Shown here piece by piece: positions 1 to 9,197 of a stretch of DNA of 64,000 nt; position 1 is the first letter of the stretch; each line of letters opens with the position of its first letter. The position numbers and the translations under genes were made by a program. The notes below the pieces were generated by a model. The model was given only the letters and a program-made list of their open reading frames with translations. It had not been told where the DNA came from and ran no database searches. This DNA comes from Leptospira sp. 96542. Lineage in GTDB: Bacteria; Spirochaetota; Leptospiria; Leptospirales; Leptospiraceae. The stretch lies in assembly GCA_029310945.1 (NCBI GenBank), contig JARJFC010000001.1:152001-216000 (forward strand), read 5' to 3'.

Positions 1-2099
1 ATAGCAAAAAAGTAAAAAAAGCAGCAGTACTTGGTGGAGGACTCTTGGGTCTTGAAGCAGCCAAAGCATTGGTTGATTTGGGAAAAGAGACCCATGTGAT
101 CGAATTTGCCCCACGGCTAATGCCAAGGCAGCTGGATGAGGGTGGAGCCTCCATCTTAAAATCAAAAATCGAAGAGATTGGGGTCGAAATACATTTAAAC
201 AAGAATACGGAAACGGTGCTTGGTGAAAATAAAATTGAAGGATTTGCATTCAAAGACGGAACCAATTTAGAATTTGAAATGTTGATTGTTTCTGCTGGAA
301 TTAGACCTAGAGATGAGTTAGCAAGAAAAGCAGGAATAGCAGTTGGAGAAAGAGGTGGAATCATAATAGATGATGCCTTAAGCACGAATGTCTATGGAAT
401 TTACGCAATTGGTGAAGTAGCGTTACATAGAGATTTTATATATGGTTTGGTTGCACCTGGATATGAAATGGCTGAATCCTTGGCATTCAATCTTTGTAGC
501 CCCGGTAGCAAACCAAAAACTTATTCTGGCTCGGATCTTTCCACCAAACTAAAGCTAATTGGTGTAGAAGTTGCGTCCTTCGGTGATGCTTTGGGTCAGT
601 CTGATCATATCCCCATCGTTTTTAAGAACCCAAGAAGTGGAGTGTATAAAAAATTAGTTATCTCCCCAGATGGAAAATATTTACTGGGAGGCATTTTAGT
701 CGGCGAAACAAAAGCTTACGGTAACCTATTATCATTCTATTTGAACAAAATAGAACTACCTGAGGAACCTGAAACACTAATTGTCGGTTCGGTCTCCAAC
801 GAAAACTTATTCGGTGCAGACAGCCTTCCCGATGATGCTAAAATATGTTCATGCAATAACGTTTCCAAAGGTGATATTCTCGCAGCCATACACGAAAAAG
901 AATGCTACGACATAACGAGCGTTAAAAATTGCTCAAAAGCTGGTAGTGGCTGCGGAGGCTGTTTACCGCAAGTTAATTCAATCTTAAAAGCAGAATTAAA
1001 GACTCAAGGAAAAGTTGTAACAGAACACCTTTGCGAACATTTCAAATATTCAAGAAAAGAACTTTTCCAAATAATAAAAGTAAAATCACTCAAAAATTTT
1101 CCAGATGTCCTAAAAGAATTAGGAAGAGGTAATGGGTGCGAAGTTTGTAAACCCGCCGTGGCATCAATCATTGCAAGTATTTGGAATGAACCTATCTTAA
1201 AACATAGAGAAATCCAAGATACTAACGATAAATACTTAGCAAATATCCAAAGAGGTGGCACATACTCTGTGGTTCCTCGAATTCCAGGTGGAGAAATTAC
1301 TCCTGAAAAACTGATCGCAATCGGGGATGTTGCCAAAAAATACAATTTGTACTGTAAGATTACTGGCGGTCAACGTATCGATTTATTAGGTGCTAGGATA
1401 GACCAATTACCATTGATCTGGAAAGATCTTATTAACTATGGTTTTGAAAGTGGCCATGCCTATGGAAAGTCAATGCGAACAGTCAAGAGTTGTGTTGGAT
1501 CTACTTGGTGTCGTTTTGGAGTGCAAGATAGCACATCATTTGCAATTAAACTGGAAGAACGCTACAAAGGAATTCGTGCACCTCACAAACTAAAATGCGG
1601 AGTTTCTGGTTGTATCCGCGAGTGCGCTGAAGCTAGAGGGAAAGATTTTGGAATCATCGCAACAGAAAGGGGTTGGAATCTATACATTGGCGGTAACGGT
1701 GGAGTTAATCCAAAACATGCAATCCTCTTTGCAGAAGATTTAGACGAAGATACTTGCATAAAGTATATAGATCGTTATATGATGTTTTATATCAGAACTG
1801 CTGATAAACTTATGAGGACATCTACTTGGCTAGAACAACTCGAAGGTGGAATAGAATATCTCAAAGATGTTGTGATCAATGACAGATTAGGAATCAATTC
1901 ACAATTGGATGAAGAGATGAACTCACTTGTAAATACATATCTTTGCGAATGGAAGGATGTTGTCGAAAATCCAGATAAACAAAAGAAATTTAAACACTTT
2001 GTAAATAGCGAAGAGAAAGACCCGAACATTAAATTCATAGAAGAACGTGGTCAGATTCGCCCAATTGATTGGGTGGAAAAAGATCTAGTTCAAATATAA
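1..2099 (+). CDS. nirB: NADH-dependent nitrite reductase large subunit, 5'-truncated by the window
   Basis: Reduces nitrite to ammonium with NADH in the cytoplasm, the second step of nitrate assimilation. The frame is open at the window edge (it enters at base 3), so roughly the first 150 residues lie outside. Visible in order: the NADH-binding GGGLLGLEAA motif at the very start, the FAD-contacting IYAIGEVA (about base 400), a BFD-type [2Fe-2S] segment with CSC and CGGC (about 846-965), a second BFD-like segment ending CEVC (about 1140), a ferredoxin-like half domain, and the sirohaem/[4Fe-4S] domain with C-x5-C at about 1491 and C-x3-C at about 1612. All four cluster cysteines are present. 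nirD follows 21 bp later and the sirohaem gene cobA after that, so this is one operon. Function is known for the family; the assignment is firm. Confidence 0.95.
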   Translation, partial: SKKVKKAAVLGGGLLGLEAAKALVDLGKETHVIEFAPRLMPRQLDEGGASILKSKIEEIGVEIHLNKNTETVLGENKIEGFAFKDGTNLEFEMLIVSAGIRPRDELARKAGIAVGERGGIIIDDALSTNVYGIYAIGEVALHRDFIYGLVAPGYEMAESLAFNLCSPGSKPKTYSGSDLSTKLKLIGVEVASFGDALGQSDHIPIVFKNPRSGVYKKLVISPDGKYLLGGILVGETKAYGNLLSFYLNKIELPEEPETLIVGSVSNENLFGADSLPDDAKICSCNNVSKGDILAAIHEKECYDITSVKNCSKAGSGCGGCLPQVNSILKAELKTQGKVVTEHLCEHFKYSRKELFQIIKVKSLKNFPDVLKELGRGNGCEVCKPAVASIIASIWNEPILKHREIQDTNDKYLANIQRGGTYSVVPRIPGGEITPEKLIAIGDVAKKYNLYCKITGGQRIDLLGARIDQLPLIWKDLINYGFESGHAYGKSMRTVKSCVGSTWCRFGVQDSTSFAIKLEERYKGIRAPHKLKCGVSGCIRECAEARGKDFGIIATERGWNLYIGGNGGVNPKHAILFAEDLDEDTCIKYIDRYMMFYIRTADKLMRTSTWLEQLEGGIEYLKDVVINDRLGINSQLDEEMNSLVNTYLCEWKDVVENPDKQKKFKHFVNSEEKDPNIKFIEERGQIRPIDWVEKDLVQI

Positions 2100-2120
2100 T
2101 TTCAAAAGGAGTTCAATATT

Positions 2121-2492
2121 ATGGTTAACGATAAAATAAAATTCTTAGTTGGTTCTATTTCAGATTTTGAACTAGAAGGTGGTTCTTGCGTAAAGATTGG
2201 GAATAAACAAATTGCGATTTTCTACTTTCAATCCAGAAATGAGTGGTATGCTTGTGACAACGCCTGTCCCCATACGGGTGACATGGTATTATCACGTGGC
2301 ATCTTAGGAGACTTAGGTGGTGAACCAAAAGTAGTCTGCCCTCTCCACAAGAGAAATTTTTCATTGTCCACAGGAGATTGTCTGAGTGGAGAAAACTATA
2401 AAGTTACCACCTACCCAGTAGTCATCGAAGGTGATAATGTGTATTTAGAAGTGGAAGATTCTATGACCAAAATATATGACAAAAAAACATAA
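2121..2492 (+). CDS. nirD: Nitrite reductase small subunit, Rieske type
   Basis: Small partner of NirB in NADH nitrite reductase. The 123-residue protein is a single Rieske domain with both ligand pairs: C49-x-H51 (in NACPHTGD) and C73-x2-H76 (in CPLH). It should therefore bind a [2Fe-2S] cluster, unlike NirD proteins that have lost these residues. An AAAGGAG ribosome-binding site lies about 9 bp before the ATG. The gene sits between nirB and cobA with only 3 bp to the next start, which argues for one transcript. Confidence 0.93.
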   Translation: MVNDKIKFLVGSISDFELEGGSCVKIGNKQIAIFYFQSRNEWYACDNACPHTGDMVLSRGILGDLGGEPKVVCPLHKRNFSLSTGDCLSGENYKVTTYPVVIEGDNVYLEVEDSMTKIYDKKT

Positions 2493-2495
2493 TCT

Positions 2496-3281
2496 ATGAT
2501 TGGCGACAACATACCCAAAAATAAAGTTTATCTAGTTGGAGCAGGACCAGGAGATCCCGACCTCCTCACAATCAAAGCATTGAAAATTTTACGGCAAGCT
2601 GACGTAGTTTTTTATGATGATTTGGTATCCTCAAGAATTTTGGGACTTTGCCGCAAAAAAACAAACTTAGTTTACGTTGGAAAACGTTCCGGAATCCATA
2701 GTTGTTTGCAGGATGAAATCAACGAAAAACTGATAGAGGCAGCACAAAGAAATAAAGTTGTTGTACGACTGAAAGGCGGTGATCCATCGATTTTTGGTAG
2801 AGTTGGTGAAGAATATTCAGCCTTACTTACATCGGAAATTGAATGTGAGATGATTGCGGGCATCACAACTGCTTCTGGCCTTGCCGCTTCACTTGGGCTT
2901 CCACTCACCCATAGAAATTATTCTTGCGAAATTGTTTTTTTATCTGGTCATAAAAAAAATGGAATCAATAACGAAGACTTTAAAAATCTCAATTGTGTTG
3001 GGAAAACAGTGATTGTTTATATGGGTCTAAACTCTTTGAATCATATCATAAACGATCTTTTAAATGCAGGGAACGCTAGAAAAACAAAAATTGCTGTCAT
3101 ACAAAATGTTACCCTTCCTTCAGAAAAAATTTACGTCGGCGAGCTGGATTCCATCGAATCCATCGTTTTGAAGAACCAAGTCAAATCGCCAGCAATCCTT
3201 GTCATAGGCGAGATTTTACAATTCTATTCTGAAATGGAAAATTTGAAAAAAAACTATTCCAAAATCCTACAACCCTTATAA
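2496..3281 (+). CDS. cobA: Uroporphyrinogen-III C-methyltransferase
   Basis: SAM-dependent methyltransferase that makes precorrin-2, the first committed step to sirohaem, the prosthetic group of NirB. The 261-residue length is that of a stand-alone SUMT domain without the CysG dehydrogenase/ferrochelatase part. Conserved blocks are GAGPGDPDLLT near residue 15, RLKGGDPSIFGR near 87-98 and GITTASGLAASLGLPLTHR near 121-139. It starts 3 bp after nirD, and its place between nirBD and moaCB fits supply of sirohaem to nitrite reductase. The oxidase/chelatase step is not encoded in view. Confidence 0.92.
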   Translation: MIGDNIPKNKVYLVGAGPGDPDLLTIKALKILRQADVVFYDDLVSSRILGLCRKKTNLVYVGKRSGIHSCLQDEINEKLIEAAQRNKVVVRLKGGDPSIFGRVGEEYSALLTSEIECEMIAGITTASGLAASLGLPLTHRNYSCEIVFLSGHKKNGINNEDFKNLNCVGKTVIVYMGLNSLNHIINDLLNAGNARKTKIAVIQNVTLPSEKIYVGELDSIESIVLKNQVKSPAILVIGEILQFYSEMENLKKNYSKILQPL

Positions 3282-3290
3282 GGGATAGGA

Positions 3291-4199
3291 ATGAACGATA
3301 TTACCGGTAAACGAACTACACTCCGATTTGCAGAAGCAGAAGGGTTTGTAAATTGCTCAAAAGAAACGATCCAAAGAGTCAAAAACAATGATCTTCCAAA
3401 AGGAGATTTATTTGGGGTGGCAAAGGCAGCAGCACTCCTCGGTGCAAAAAAAACCTCAGAACTCATTCCTCATTGTCATCCAGTTCCGATAGACTTTTTT
3501 TCTATTAACTTCGAAGTTTCCGAATCAAAGATTAGAATCTTTACAAATGCTAAATCGATCGGAAAGACTGGAATTGAAATGGAAGCGCTCACTGGAGTGA
3601 TGGCTGCAGCTTTGGTAATTTATGATTTACTCAAACCGATTGATAAAACATTAGAAATATCGAATGTTCGATTATTAGCGAAGACTGGAGGAAAAACAGA
3701 CTCGCAAATAAAAAAATTTGCAATAGGTTCAAACGCAAAAATATTAGTTTGTTCAGACTCTTGTTTTGCTGGCAAAAAAGAAGACAGTTCGGGTAAAATT
3801 ATTTCTGAACTTTTAATTTCAGAAGGAGTAGATGTTCTCGAAATCAAAATCATCCCTGATGAACCCGAACAAATAGAAAAAACGATTAAAGAATGGTCTA
3901 TTGAAAAAATTGATCTTATTGTCACAACAGGAGGAACAGGTCTTGGGCCAAGAGACAATACCACTGATACGATAAAATCAATATTAGATAAAGAAATCCC
4001 AGGCATTTCAGAAACGATGCGATCCTTCGGGCAAGATAGGACACCTTTTGCGATGTTATCTAGATCCATTGCAGGTAACATTGGAAAAACAATTATAGTC
4101 TCTGTTCCTGGAAGTACGAATGGTGCGAAAGAAAGTATGACAGCGATTTTGCCCGCTGTTTTTCATGCAAAAAAAATGTTGCGAGGTGAGGGTCATTGA
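3291..4199 (+). CDS. moaCB: MoaC-MoaB fusion, molybdenum cofactor biosynthesis
   Basis: A 302-residue fusion of two molybdopterin-pathway enzymes. Residues 1 to about 150 are MoaC, which with MoaA makes cyclic pyranopterin monophosphate; seen are IPHCHPVPID and the MEALTGV...LLAKTGGKTD block. Residues from about 155 are a MoaB/Mog domain that adenylates molybdopterin, with TTGGTGLGPRDNTTDT and SRSIAGNIG...PGSTNGAKE. Such fusions are known in other bacteria. The gene follows cobA by 9 bp and its stop overlaps the moeA start (TTGA), so the operon continues. The symbol reflects the fusion; both halves look intact. Confidence 0.92.
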   Translation: MNDITGKRTTLRFAEAEGFVNCSKETIQRVKNNDLPKGDLFGVAKAAALLGAKKTSELIPHCHPVPIDFFSINFEVSESKIRIFTNAKSIGKTGIEMEALTGVMAAALVIYDLLKPIDKTLEISNVRLLAKTGGKTDSQIKKFAIGSNAKILVCSDSCFAGKKEDSSGKIISELLISEGVDVLEIKIIPDEPEQIEKTIKEWSIEKIDLIVTTGGTGLGPRDNTTDTIKSILDKEIPGISETMRSFGQDRTPFAMLSRSIAGNIGKTIIVSVPGSTNGAKESMTAILPAVFHAKKMLRGEGH

Positions 4200-5386
4200 T
4201 TTCCTACGAAGAGGCACTAGTTATTGTTTCATCAACATTAGTTTCTCCTAATATTGAGTCCATCGACCTGATGGACTCCCTTGGTAGAATCACAGCAGAA
4301 GTTACGCGAGCAGATCGCGATTATCCACCTTTTAACAGATCCGCGATGGATGGTTTTGCAATACTAACAAAAGAATATAGAAATGAAATTCCATTACGCT
4401 ATGATCGAGAATTACATGCTGGGGAAGAAATTACACTCACCGAAGACGAAACAATTATTAAAATAATGACAGGAGCACCTGTACCAATTGGTTTAGATTC
4501 TGTAATAAAAATTGAAGATACAGAACTGACCGAATTAGATGGGAAAAAATACGTAACATTTCGTAATCCTAAGACCAAACTTTGGGACAATATAGCAAAA
4601 AGAGGCGAAGACGTTCGTTTTGATGAGATAGTTTTAGACAAAGGTGTTTCAATTGGAGTGTCTGAATTGGCTTTACTTGCTTCGCTAGGCAAACACAGAA
4701 TAAACGTCTCGAGGCTACCAAAAGTAACCATTTTATCAACCGGCAACGAAATTATACCAATCAACCAAACACCACTCAATTTCCAAATTAGAGATTCTAA
4801 TTCATACACTATTTCTGCCATTTTAAAAAAATACGGCATCAAATCAACTAACACAAGAAACATCGGTGATAACAAAAAGGAACTTACTGACTATATTGAT
4901 AAATCGAAATCTTCAGATATTCTTATTATTTCTGGAGGAGTTTCCATGGGTGATATGGACTTGATTCCGGACATTTTGCATTCGCTAGGCGGAAAACAAA
5001 TATTTCACAAAGTAGCAATCAAACCAGGAAAACCAATTTGGTTTGGTAGCCTCGGAACCACAATTGTTTTCGCCTTACCGGGGAATCCATTCAGCGTACA
5101 AACTTGCGCTCGTATTTTTTTAGAACCATTTTTACAGAAATTCCTTGGCCAAAATCCGAAAAAACCATTAAAACTTCCTATTGCCTTCCAAAGAAGTAAA
5201 AAGACTAAACTCGCTGAGTTTGTCCCAGTTCGACTGGAGACAAAGGACAAAACCCACCTAATCCAAGTTCCATATAACGGAAGTGGCGACATACGGTGTG
5301 GACTTTCGTCCGCTGGTCTTGCTTTTTTTCCTGAAACCATTTCCCAATTTGAAGAAGGTACGATCGTCGACTTTTACCCTTGGTAA
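4196..5386 (+). CDS. moeA: Molybdopterin molybdenumtransferase MoeA
   Basis: Inserts molybdate into adenylylated molybdopterin to give the finished cofactor. The 396-residue protein has the family blocks NRSAMDGFAI near residue 48, MTGAPVPIGLDSVIKIE near 90, ILSTGNEI near 180, ISGGVSMGDMD near 245 and ALPGNPFS near 293. The start is TTG and overlaps the moaCB stop by 4 bp, a translational-coupling arrangement. This is the last gene before a 205-bp gap with inverted repeats, so it probably ends the nirBD-cobA-moaCB-moeA operon. Confidence 0.92.
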   Translation: MISYEEALVIVSSTLVSPNIESIDLMDSLGRITAEVTRADRDYPPFNRSAMDGFAILTKEYRNEIPLRYDRELHAGEEITLTEDETIIKIMTGAPVPIGLDSVIKIEDTELTELDGKKYVTFRNPKTKLWDNIAKRGEDVRFDEIVLDKGVSIGVSELALLASLGKHRINVSRLPKVTILSTGNEIIPINQTPLNFQIRDSNSYTISAILKKYGIKSTNTRNIGDNKKELTDYIDKSKSSDILIISGGVSMGDMDLIPDILHSLGGKQIFHKVAIKPGKPIWFGSLGTTIVFALPGNPFSVQTCARIFLEPFLQKFLGQNPKKPLKLPIAFQRSKKTKLAEFVPVRLETKDKTHLIQVPYNGSGDIRCGLSSAGLAFFPETISQFEEGTIVDFYPW

Positions 5387-5431
5387 GATCAAAATTACCT
5401 AGGCAATTCGCATAAGCAGTAAACAATTCTC

Positions 5432-5446
5432 TTGATTTTTAATCAA
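5432..5446. promoter_or_regulatory. FNR-like inverted repeat upstream of the nitrate transporter gene
   Basis: A perfect inverted repeat TTGATT-N3-AATCAA lies about 145 bp before the transporter start. Its half-sites match the FNR/CRP core TTGAT, but the spacing is one base longer than the classical TTGAT-N4-ATCAA. It could bind an Fnr/Crp-family regulator of nitrate or anaerobic genes. The binding protein is not encoded in view, so this is inference from sequence symmetry alone. Confidence 0.4.
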
Positions 5447-5481
5447 TCTTCTGGCAGCCATCCAATAGCACCGCATAAGTA

Positions 5482-5496
5482 GTAGGCATTTCCTAC
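5482..5496. promoter_or_regulatory. Second inverted repeat upstream of the nitrate transporter gene
   Basis: GTAGG-N5-CCTAC, a perfect 5-bp-arm inverted repeat about 95 bp before the GTG start. It lies 36 bp from the FNR-like palindrome. Two different dyads in one 205-bp gap suggest a regulated promoter, but the regulator is unknown. Confidence 0.35.
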
Positions 5497-5591
5497 GTAA
5501 AACTGGCATAACTTTGAAATTTTGAAACGTTAGATGTGACCTATTCGGTACGCTTTTTGCATAATTTAGTAGCATTAGGAGTACACTCACA

Positions 5592-6947
5592 GTGACAATT
5601 ACACCTCATGCGAAAGCAACAAAAATTGAATTATTTAACTTTTCCTCACCGCAGATGAAAACGTTCCACCTAACGTGGATTGCATTTTTTCTTTGTTTTT
5701 TTGGATGGTTTGGAATTGCACCACTCATGGTCTACGTGAGGCAAGAACTATCTTTAACAAAAGAACAAATCGGTAATATCATAATTGCATCTGTTTCAAT
5801 TACAATATTTATGCGCTTATTTATAGGATGGTTATGCGATAAAATTGGCCCGAGAATCGCTTACACTTTTTTACTGACTTTAGGCTCCATCCCAGTAATG
5901 TGCATTGGATTGTCTGACAGTTACCTTACTTTTTTATTATTTAGATTGGCGATCGGAGCAATTGGTGCATCCTTTGTAATCACACAATATCATACTTCTG
6001 TAATGTTTGCACCAAACATTGTCGGTACTGCAAATGCAACAACCGCAGGTTGGGGTAATCTTGGAGGTGGTGTCACTCAAATGTTGATGCCGATTATCTT
6101 CGGATTTTTCACGGCTCTCGGTTTTACAACTGGGTTTTCCTGGAGATTTGCAATGGTAATACCTGGAATTGCTTTATTTTTAATGGGAATCATATACTTT
6201 TTTGGAACACAGGATACTCCAGGTGGAAACTTTAAAGATATCAAAGAAACTTATCCAACTTTTCAAGGTGGTAAAAAGAATTCTTTAAAAAACTTTTTAT
6301 TGGTAATGACCGATAAACGCGTTTGGTTATTATTTTTAGCATATGGTGCATGTTTTGGCATTGAACTCACCATCAACAACATTGCCGCCTTATATTATGT
6401 TGATCAATTTAGTCTAACGCCCGCTACTGCAGGTATCATTGCGGGATTATTTGGCCTAATGAATCTATTCGCAAGAACTTTGGGTGGCGCTTTTGGAGAT
6501 AAATTTGGAATCAAATGGGGTCTACGAGGACGAGTGGTTTGGTTGTTTGCTGCGCTCGCAGGAGAAGGAGTTTGTCTTATCTTATTTTCGCAAATGACTT
6601 CCCTCCTTCTTGCAGTCTCTTCAATGATTTTATTTAGTCTATTTGTCCAAATGTCAGAAGGAGCAACTTACTCCGTTGTCCCATTCATCAACAAAAAGGC
6701 CATGGGTGCTGTGGCAGGGATCGTTGGAGCTGGTGGAAATGCAGGTGCAGTCTCCGCAGGCTTTTTATTCCGAGGAGAAATTAGTTACCAATCGGCCTTC
6801 CTTATGATTGGTATTGTTGTCACAGTTGCTGCGATTTTTACCCTACTCATCCGGTTTACCCTAGAAGAAGAAAGAGAAATCAGTAGCGAAATGCAAGAAA
6901 CTGGTTCCGTTACCAGTGGAAAAACTAAACTCACTTTAGCAAACTAA
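5592..6947 (+). CDS. nasA/narK-like: NarK/NasA-family nitrate/nitrite transporter
   Basis: Twelve-helix major-facilitator protein (451 residues) that moves nitrate, or exchanges nitrate and nitrite, across the inner membrane. Both nitrate-signature motifs are present: AGWGNLGGG at about 152-160 and GAGGNAGA near 380. Arginines in helices 2 and 8 (within MRLFIGW and NLFARTLGG) match the substrate-binding arginines of NarK. The start is GTG, preceded at about 10 bp by AGGAG. It lies between the nitrite-reductase/cofactor operon and the molybdoenzyme gene, which fits nitrate uptake for assimilation. Uptake versus antiport cannot be told from sequence. Confidence 0.9.
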   Translation: MTITPHAKATKIELFNFSSPQMKTFHLTWIAFFLCFFGWFGIAPLMVYVRQELSLTKEQIGNIIIASVSITIFMRLFIGWLCDKIGPRIAYTFLLTLGSIPVMCIGLSDSYLTFLLFRLAIGAIGASFVITQYHTSVMFAPNIVGTANATTAGWGNLGGGVTQMLMPIIFGFFTALGFTTGFSWRFAMVIPGIALFLMGIIYFFGTQDTPGGNFKDIKETYPTFQGGKKNSLKNFLLVMTDKRVWLLFLAYGACFGIELTINNIAALYYVDQFSLTPATAGIIAGLFGLMNLFARTLGGAFGDKFGIKWGLRGRVVWLFAALAGEGVCLILFSQMTSLLLAVSSMILFSLFVQMSEGATYSVVPFINKKAMGAVAGIVGAGGNAGAVSAGFLFRGEISYQSAFLMIGIVVTVAAIFTLLIRFTLEEEREISSEMQETGSVTSGKTKLTLAN

Positions 6948-6991
6948 GGGGGATCCGTTTCGGGGTATCTGGGGCTTTTTTTACGCTTGTC

Positions 6992-7035
6992 ATTCGCCTA
7001 AACTTGCTCCCAAATCTTTAGGTTTGGGGGCGAAT
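6992..7035 (+). promoter_or_regulatory. Leader hairpin covering the molybdoenzyme ribosome-binding site
   Basis: An outer 7-bp stem (ATTCGCC / GGCGAAT) encloses an inner stem CCCAAA / TTTGGG, and the structure ends 2 bases before the ATG at 7038. The only purine-rich ribosome-binding candidate, GGGGG at 7026-7030, is buried in it. This suggests translation control of the molybdoenzyme. It does not resemble the longer known Moco riboswitch. Confidence 0.45.
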
Positions 7036-7037
7036 TT

Positions 7038-9188
7038 ATGGAACAAATTCATCACAGATCCTGCAATTTATGTGAAGCTATGTGTGGGATTCAAATCTTC
7101 CACCAAGAAGGAAAGATCATCGGTTTCAAAGGTGATCCACTTGATAAATTCAGTCGCGGTCATATTTGCCCCAAAGGCCCCGAACTGAAGGCTTTGTATG
7201 AAGACCCAGACCGGATCAAATTCCCACTCAAACAGACGGCTACCGGCTGGATCGAAGTTTCATGGGTGGAAGCTCTCTCCGAAATTGCAGAAAAAATCGT
7301 AAATATCCAAAACCAATATGGAAATGATGCCGTGGGGGTTTACAGTGGGAATCCCAGTGTTCACAATTATGGATCGATGCTTTTTGGCCAAAGGTTTATA
7401 AACAAACTAAAAACTAAGAATAATTTCTCAGCTACTTCTGTTGATCAACTCCCACACCAATTATTATCCTACTTAATGTTCGGTCACCAACTCCTTGTTC
7501 CAATTCCTGATATTGATCATACTAAATATTTTTTGATTTTGGGTGGCAATCCATTCGCATCTAACGGGAGTTTAATGAGCTCGCCTGATGTAAAAAAAAG
7601 ATTAAAATCGATTCAAGAACGTGGGGGCAAATACGTTGTTGTCGATCCTAGAAAATCAGAGACTGCAATGCATGCCGATGAACATTTGTTTATCAAACCT
7701 GGAACCGACGCATATTTTTTGATGGCCATCATCAACTGTATGTTTGAAAAAAATTTAGTAAAAAAATCAAATTTAATCAATGACCAAACATTAGTAATTC
7801 TAAAAACAATCGCTCAGGATTTCCCAAAGGAAACGGTCAGTCGTATTACAGGAATTACTTCTGATTCAATAGAAAGGGTAACATTAGAATTTTCAAAATC
7901 TGAGACTGCAGTCTGTTATGGTAGAGTAGGAGTATCGACGCAAGAATTTGGAGCAATCTGCCAATGGCTAATCAATGTTATCAATATTATATCTGGTAAT
8001 ATTGATAAAACAGGAGGAGCAATGTTCACATTGCCTGCCGTTGATTTAGTTGGTGTCTCATCCGTAATTCGATCTTCACCAGGTAGTTTTAATAAATACC
8101 AATCGAGAGTGAGAAAACTCCCTGAATTCAATGATGAATTGCCCGTCTCTGTGTTGGCAGAGGAAATCCTAACAGAAGGAGACGGCAAAATTCGTGCGCT
8201 TATTACCTCGGCAGGAAATCCAGTGTTATCTACGCCTAACGGAAAAAAACTTGAAAATGCTTTCGAAAGTTTAGAATTTATGGTTTGTGTTGATTTTTAT
8301 CTAAACGAAACGACTAAATATGCTAACTTCATACTGCCACCAACTTCTACTTTGGAACATGACCATTATGATCTAATCTTTAATGTATTTGCCATTCGCA
8401 ATACGACTCGGTACAATCAGCCTTTATTTGATCCATTGCCAGGGATGTTACATGATTGGGAAATCTTCTCTGATTTGACCAAAAGAATAGAATTGCTTCG
8501 TTCAGGAAAAGCGCTTCCAAAAGATTTAGTAAAATCGAAGTTAACCCCTGCAAGTATAATCGATCATGCTTTAAAATCTGGGCCATATGGTCAAAAGACC
8601 AATCCAACGATTTCTATGAGTTTGGATTTGCTGAAAACAAATGAACACGGTGTTGACCTTGGCTCTCTTCAACCAAATTTTCCGGACAGATTGTACACTG
8701 AAGATAAAAAAATCAACCTCGTCCCAGAACTAATACAGATTGACCTGCACCGTCTAAGAAAAAAATATTCTGAGCTGAGTAATGATCAGGCAAAACAAGA
8801 TACATTGCTTCTCATCGGACGTCGGCATTTACGAAGTAACAATTCTTGGATGCACAATCTTCCGAAACTGATGTCAGGAAAACAAAGGTGTACTCTAATG
8901 ATACATCCAGAAGACGCAATGAATCTAAAGATCCAAAATGATGATTTAGTTTTGGTAGAATCCAATGTGGGGAAAATTCAAATACAAGCGGAGGTAACTG
9001 AAGAACTTATGCCTGGTGTTGTCAGCATACCTCACGGGTTTGGACATGGTAGATCTGGTACGAAACAGAAGGTTGCCTCAGAATTTGCAGGTGTGAGCAT
9101 CAATGATCTTACCGACGATCAGACTGTGGATGAATTTTCTGGTAATGCGGCTTTTAGTGGAACCAAAGTTTCTATTAGAAAAATCTGA
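7038..9188 (+). CDS. Molybdopterin oxidoreductase, presumed assimilatory nitrate reductase
   Basis: A 716-residue molybdoenzyme of the DMSO-reductase superfamily. The N-terminus binds one [4Fe-4S] cluster (C9-x2-C12-x3-C16-x27-C44), followed by the molybdopterin-binding domains and a C-terminal Mo-dinucleotide-binding domain (LLIGRRHLRSNNSWMHNLP, about 592-610). Context (NarK, NirBD, cofactor genes) points to cytoplasmic nitrate reduction. However, the stretch where NapA/NasA enzymes carry the Mo-ligating cysteine reads SATSVDQLPHQ here, with no cysteine. That resembles an uncharacterised Rv0197-like subfamily as I recall it. There is no signal peptide, so it should be cytoplasmic. Electron donor unknown; nitrate-reductase identity is inferred, not shown. 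Confidence 0.75.
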   Translation: MEQIHHRSCNLCEAMCGIQIFHQEGKIIGFKGDPLDKFSRGHICPKGPELKALYEDPDRIKFPLKQTATGWIEVSWVEALSEIAEKIVNIQNQYGNDAVGVYSGNPSVHNYGSMLFGQRFINKLKTKNNFSATSVDQLPHQLLSYLMFGHQLLVPIPDIDHTKYFLILGGNPFASNGSLMSSPDVKKRLKSIQERGGKYVVVDPRKSETAMHADEHLFIKPGTDAYFLMAIINCMFEKNLVKKSNLINDQTLVILKTIAQDFPKETVSRITGITSDSIERVTLEFSKSETAVCYGRVGVSTQEFGAICQWLINVINIISGNIDKTGGAMFTLPAVDLVGVSSVIRSSPGSFNKYQSRVRKLPEFNDELPVSVLAEEILTEGDGKIRALITSAGNPVLSTPNGKKLENAFESLEFMVCVDFYLNETTKYANFILPPTSTLEHDHYDLIFNVFAIRNTTRYNQPLFDPLPGMLHDWEIFSDLTKRIELLRSGKALPKDLVKSKLTPASIIDHALKSGPYGQKTNPTISMSLDLLKTNEHGVDLGSLQPNFPDRLYTEDKKINLVPELIQIDLHRLRKKYSELSNDQAKQDTLLLIGRRHLRSNNSWMHNLPKLMSGKQRCTLMIHPEDAMNLKIQNDDLVLVESNVGKIQIQAEVTEELMPGVVSIPHGFGHGRSGTKQKVASEFAGVSINDLTDDQTVDEFSGNAAFSGTKVSIRKI

Positions 9189-9197
9189 AATTTTAAT

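Noticed and set aside
6948..6991. Terminator after the nitrate transporter gene
   Set aside because: There is a T run (GGGGCTTTTTTT) but no complementary stem before it.
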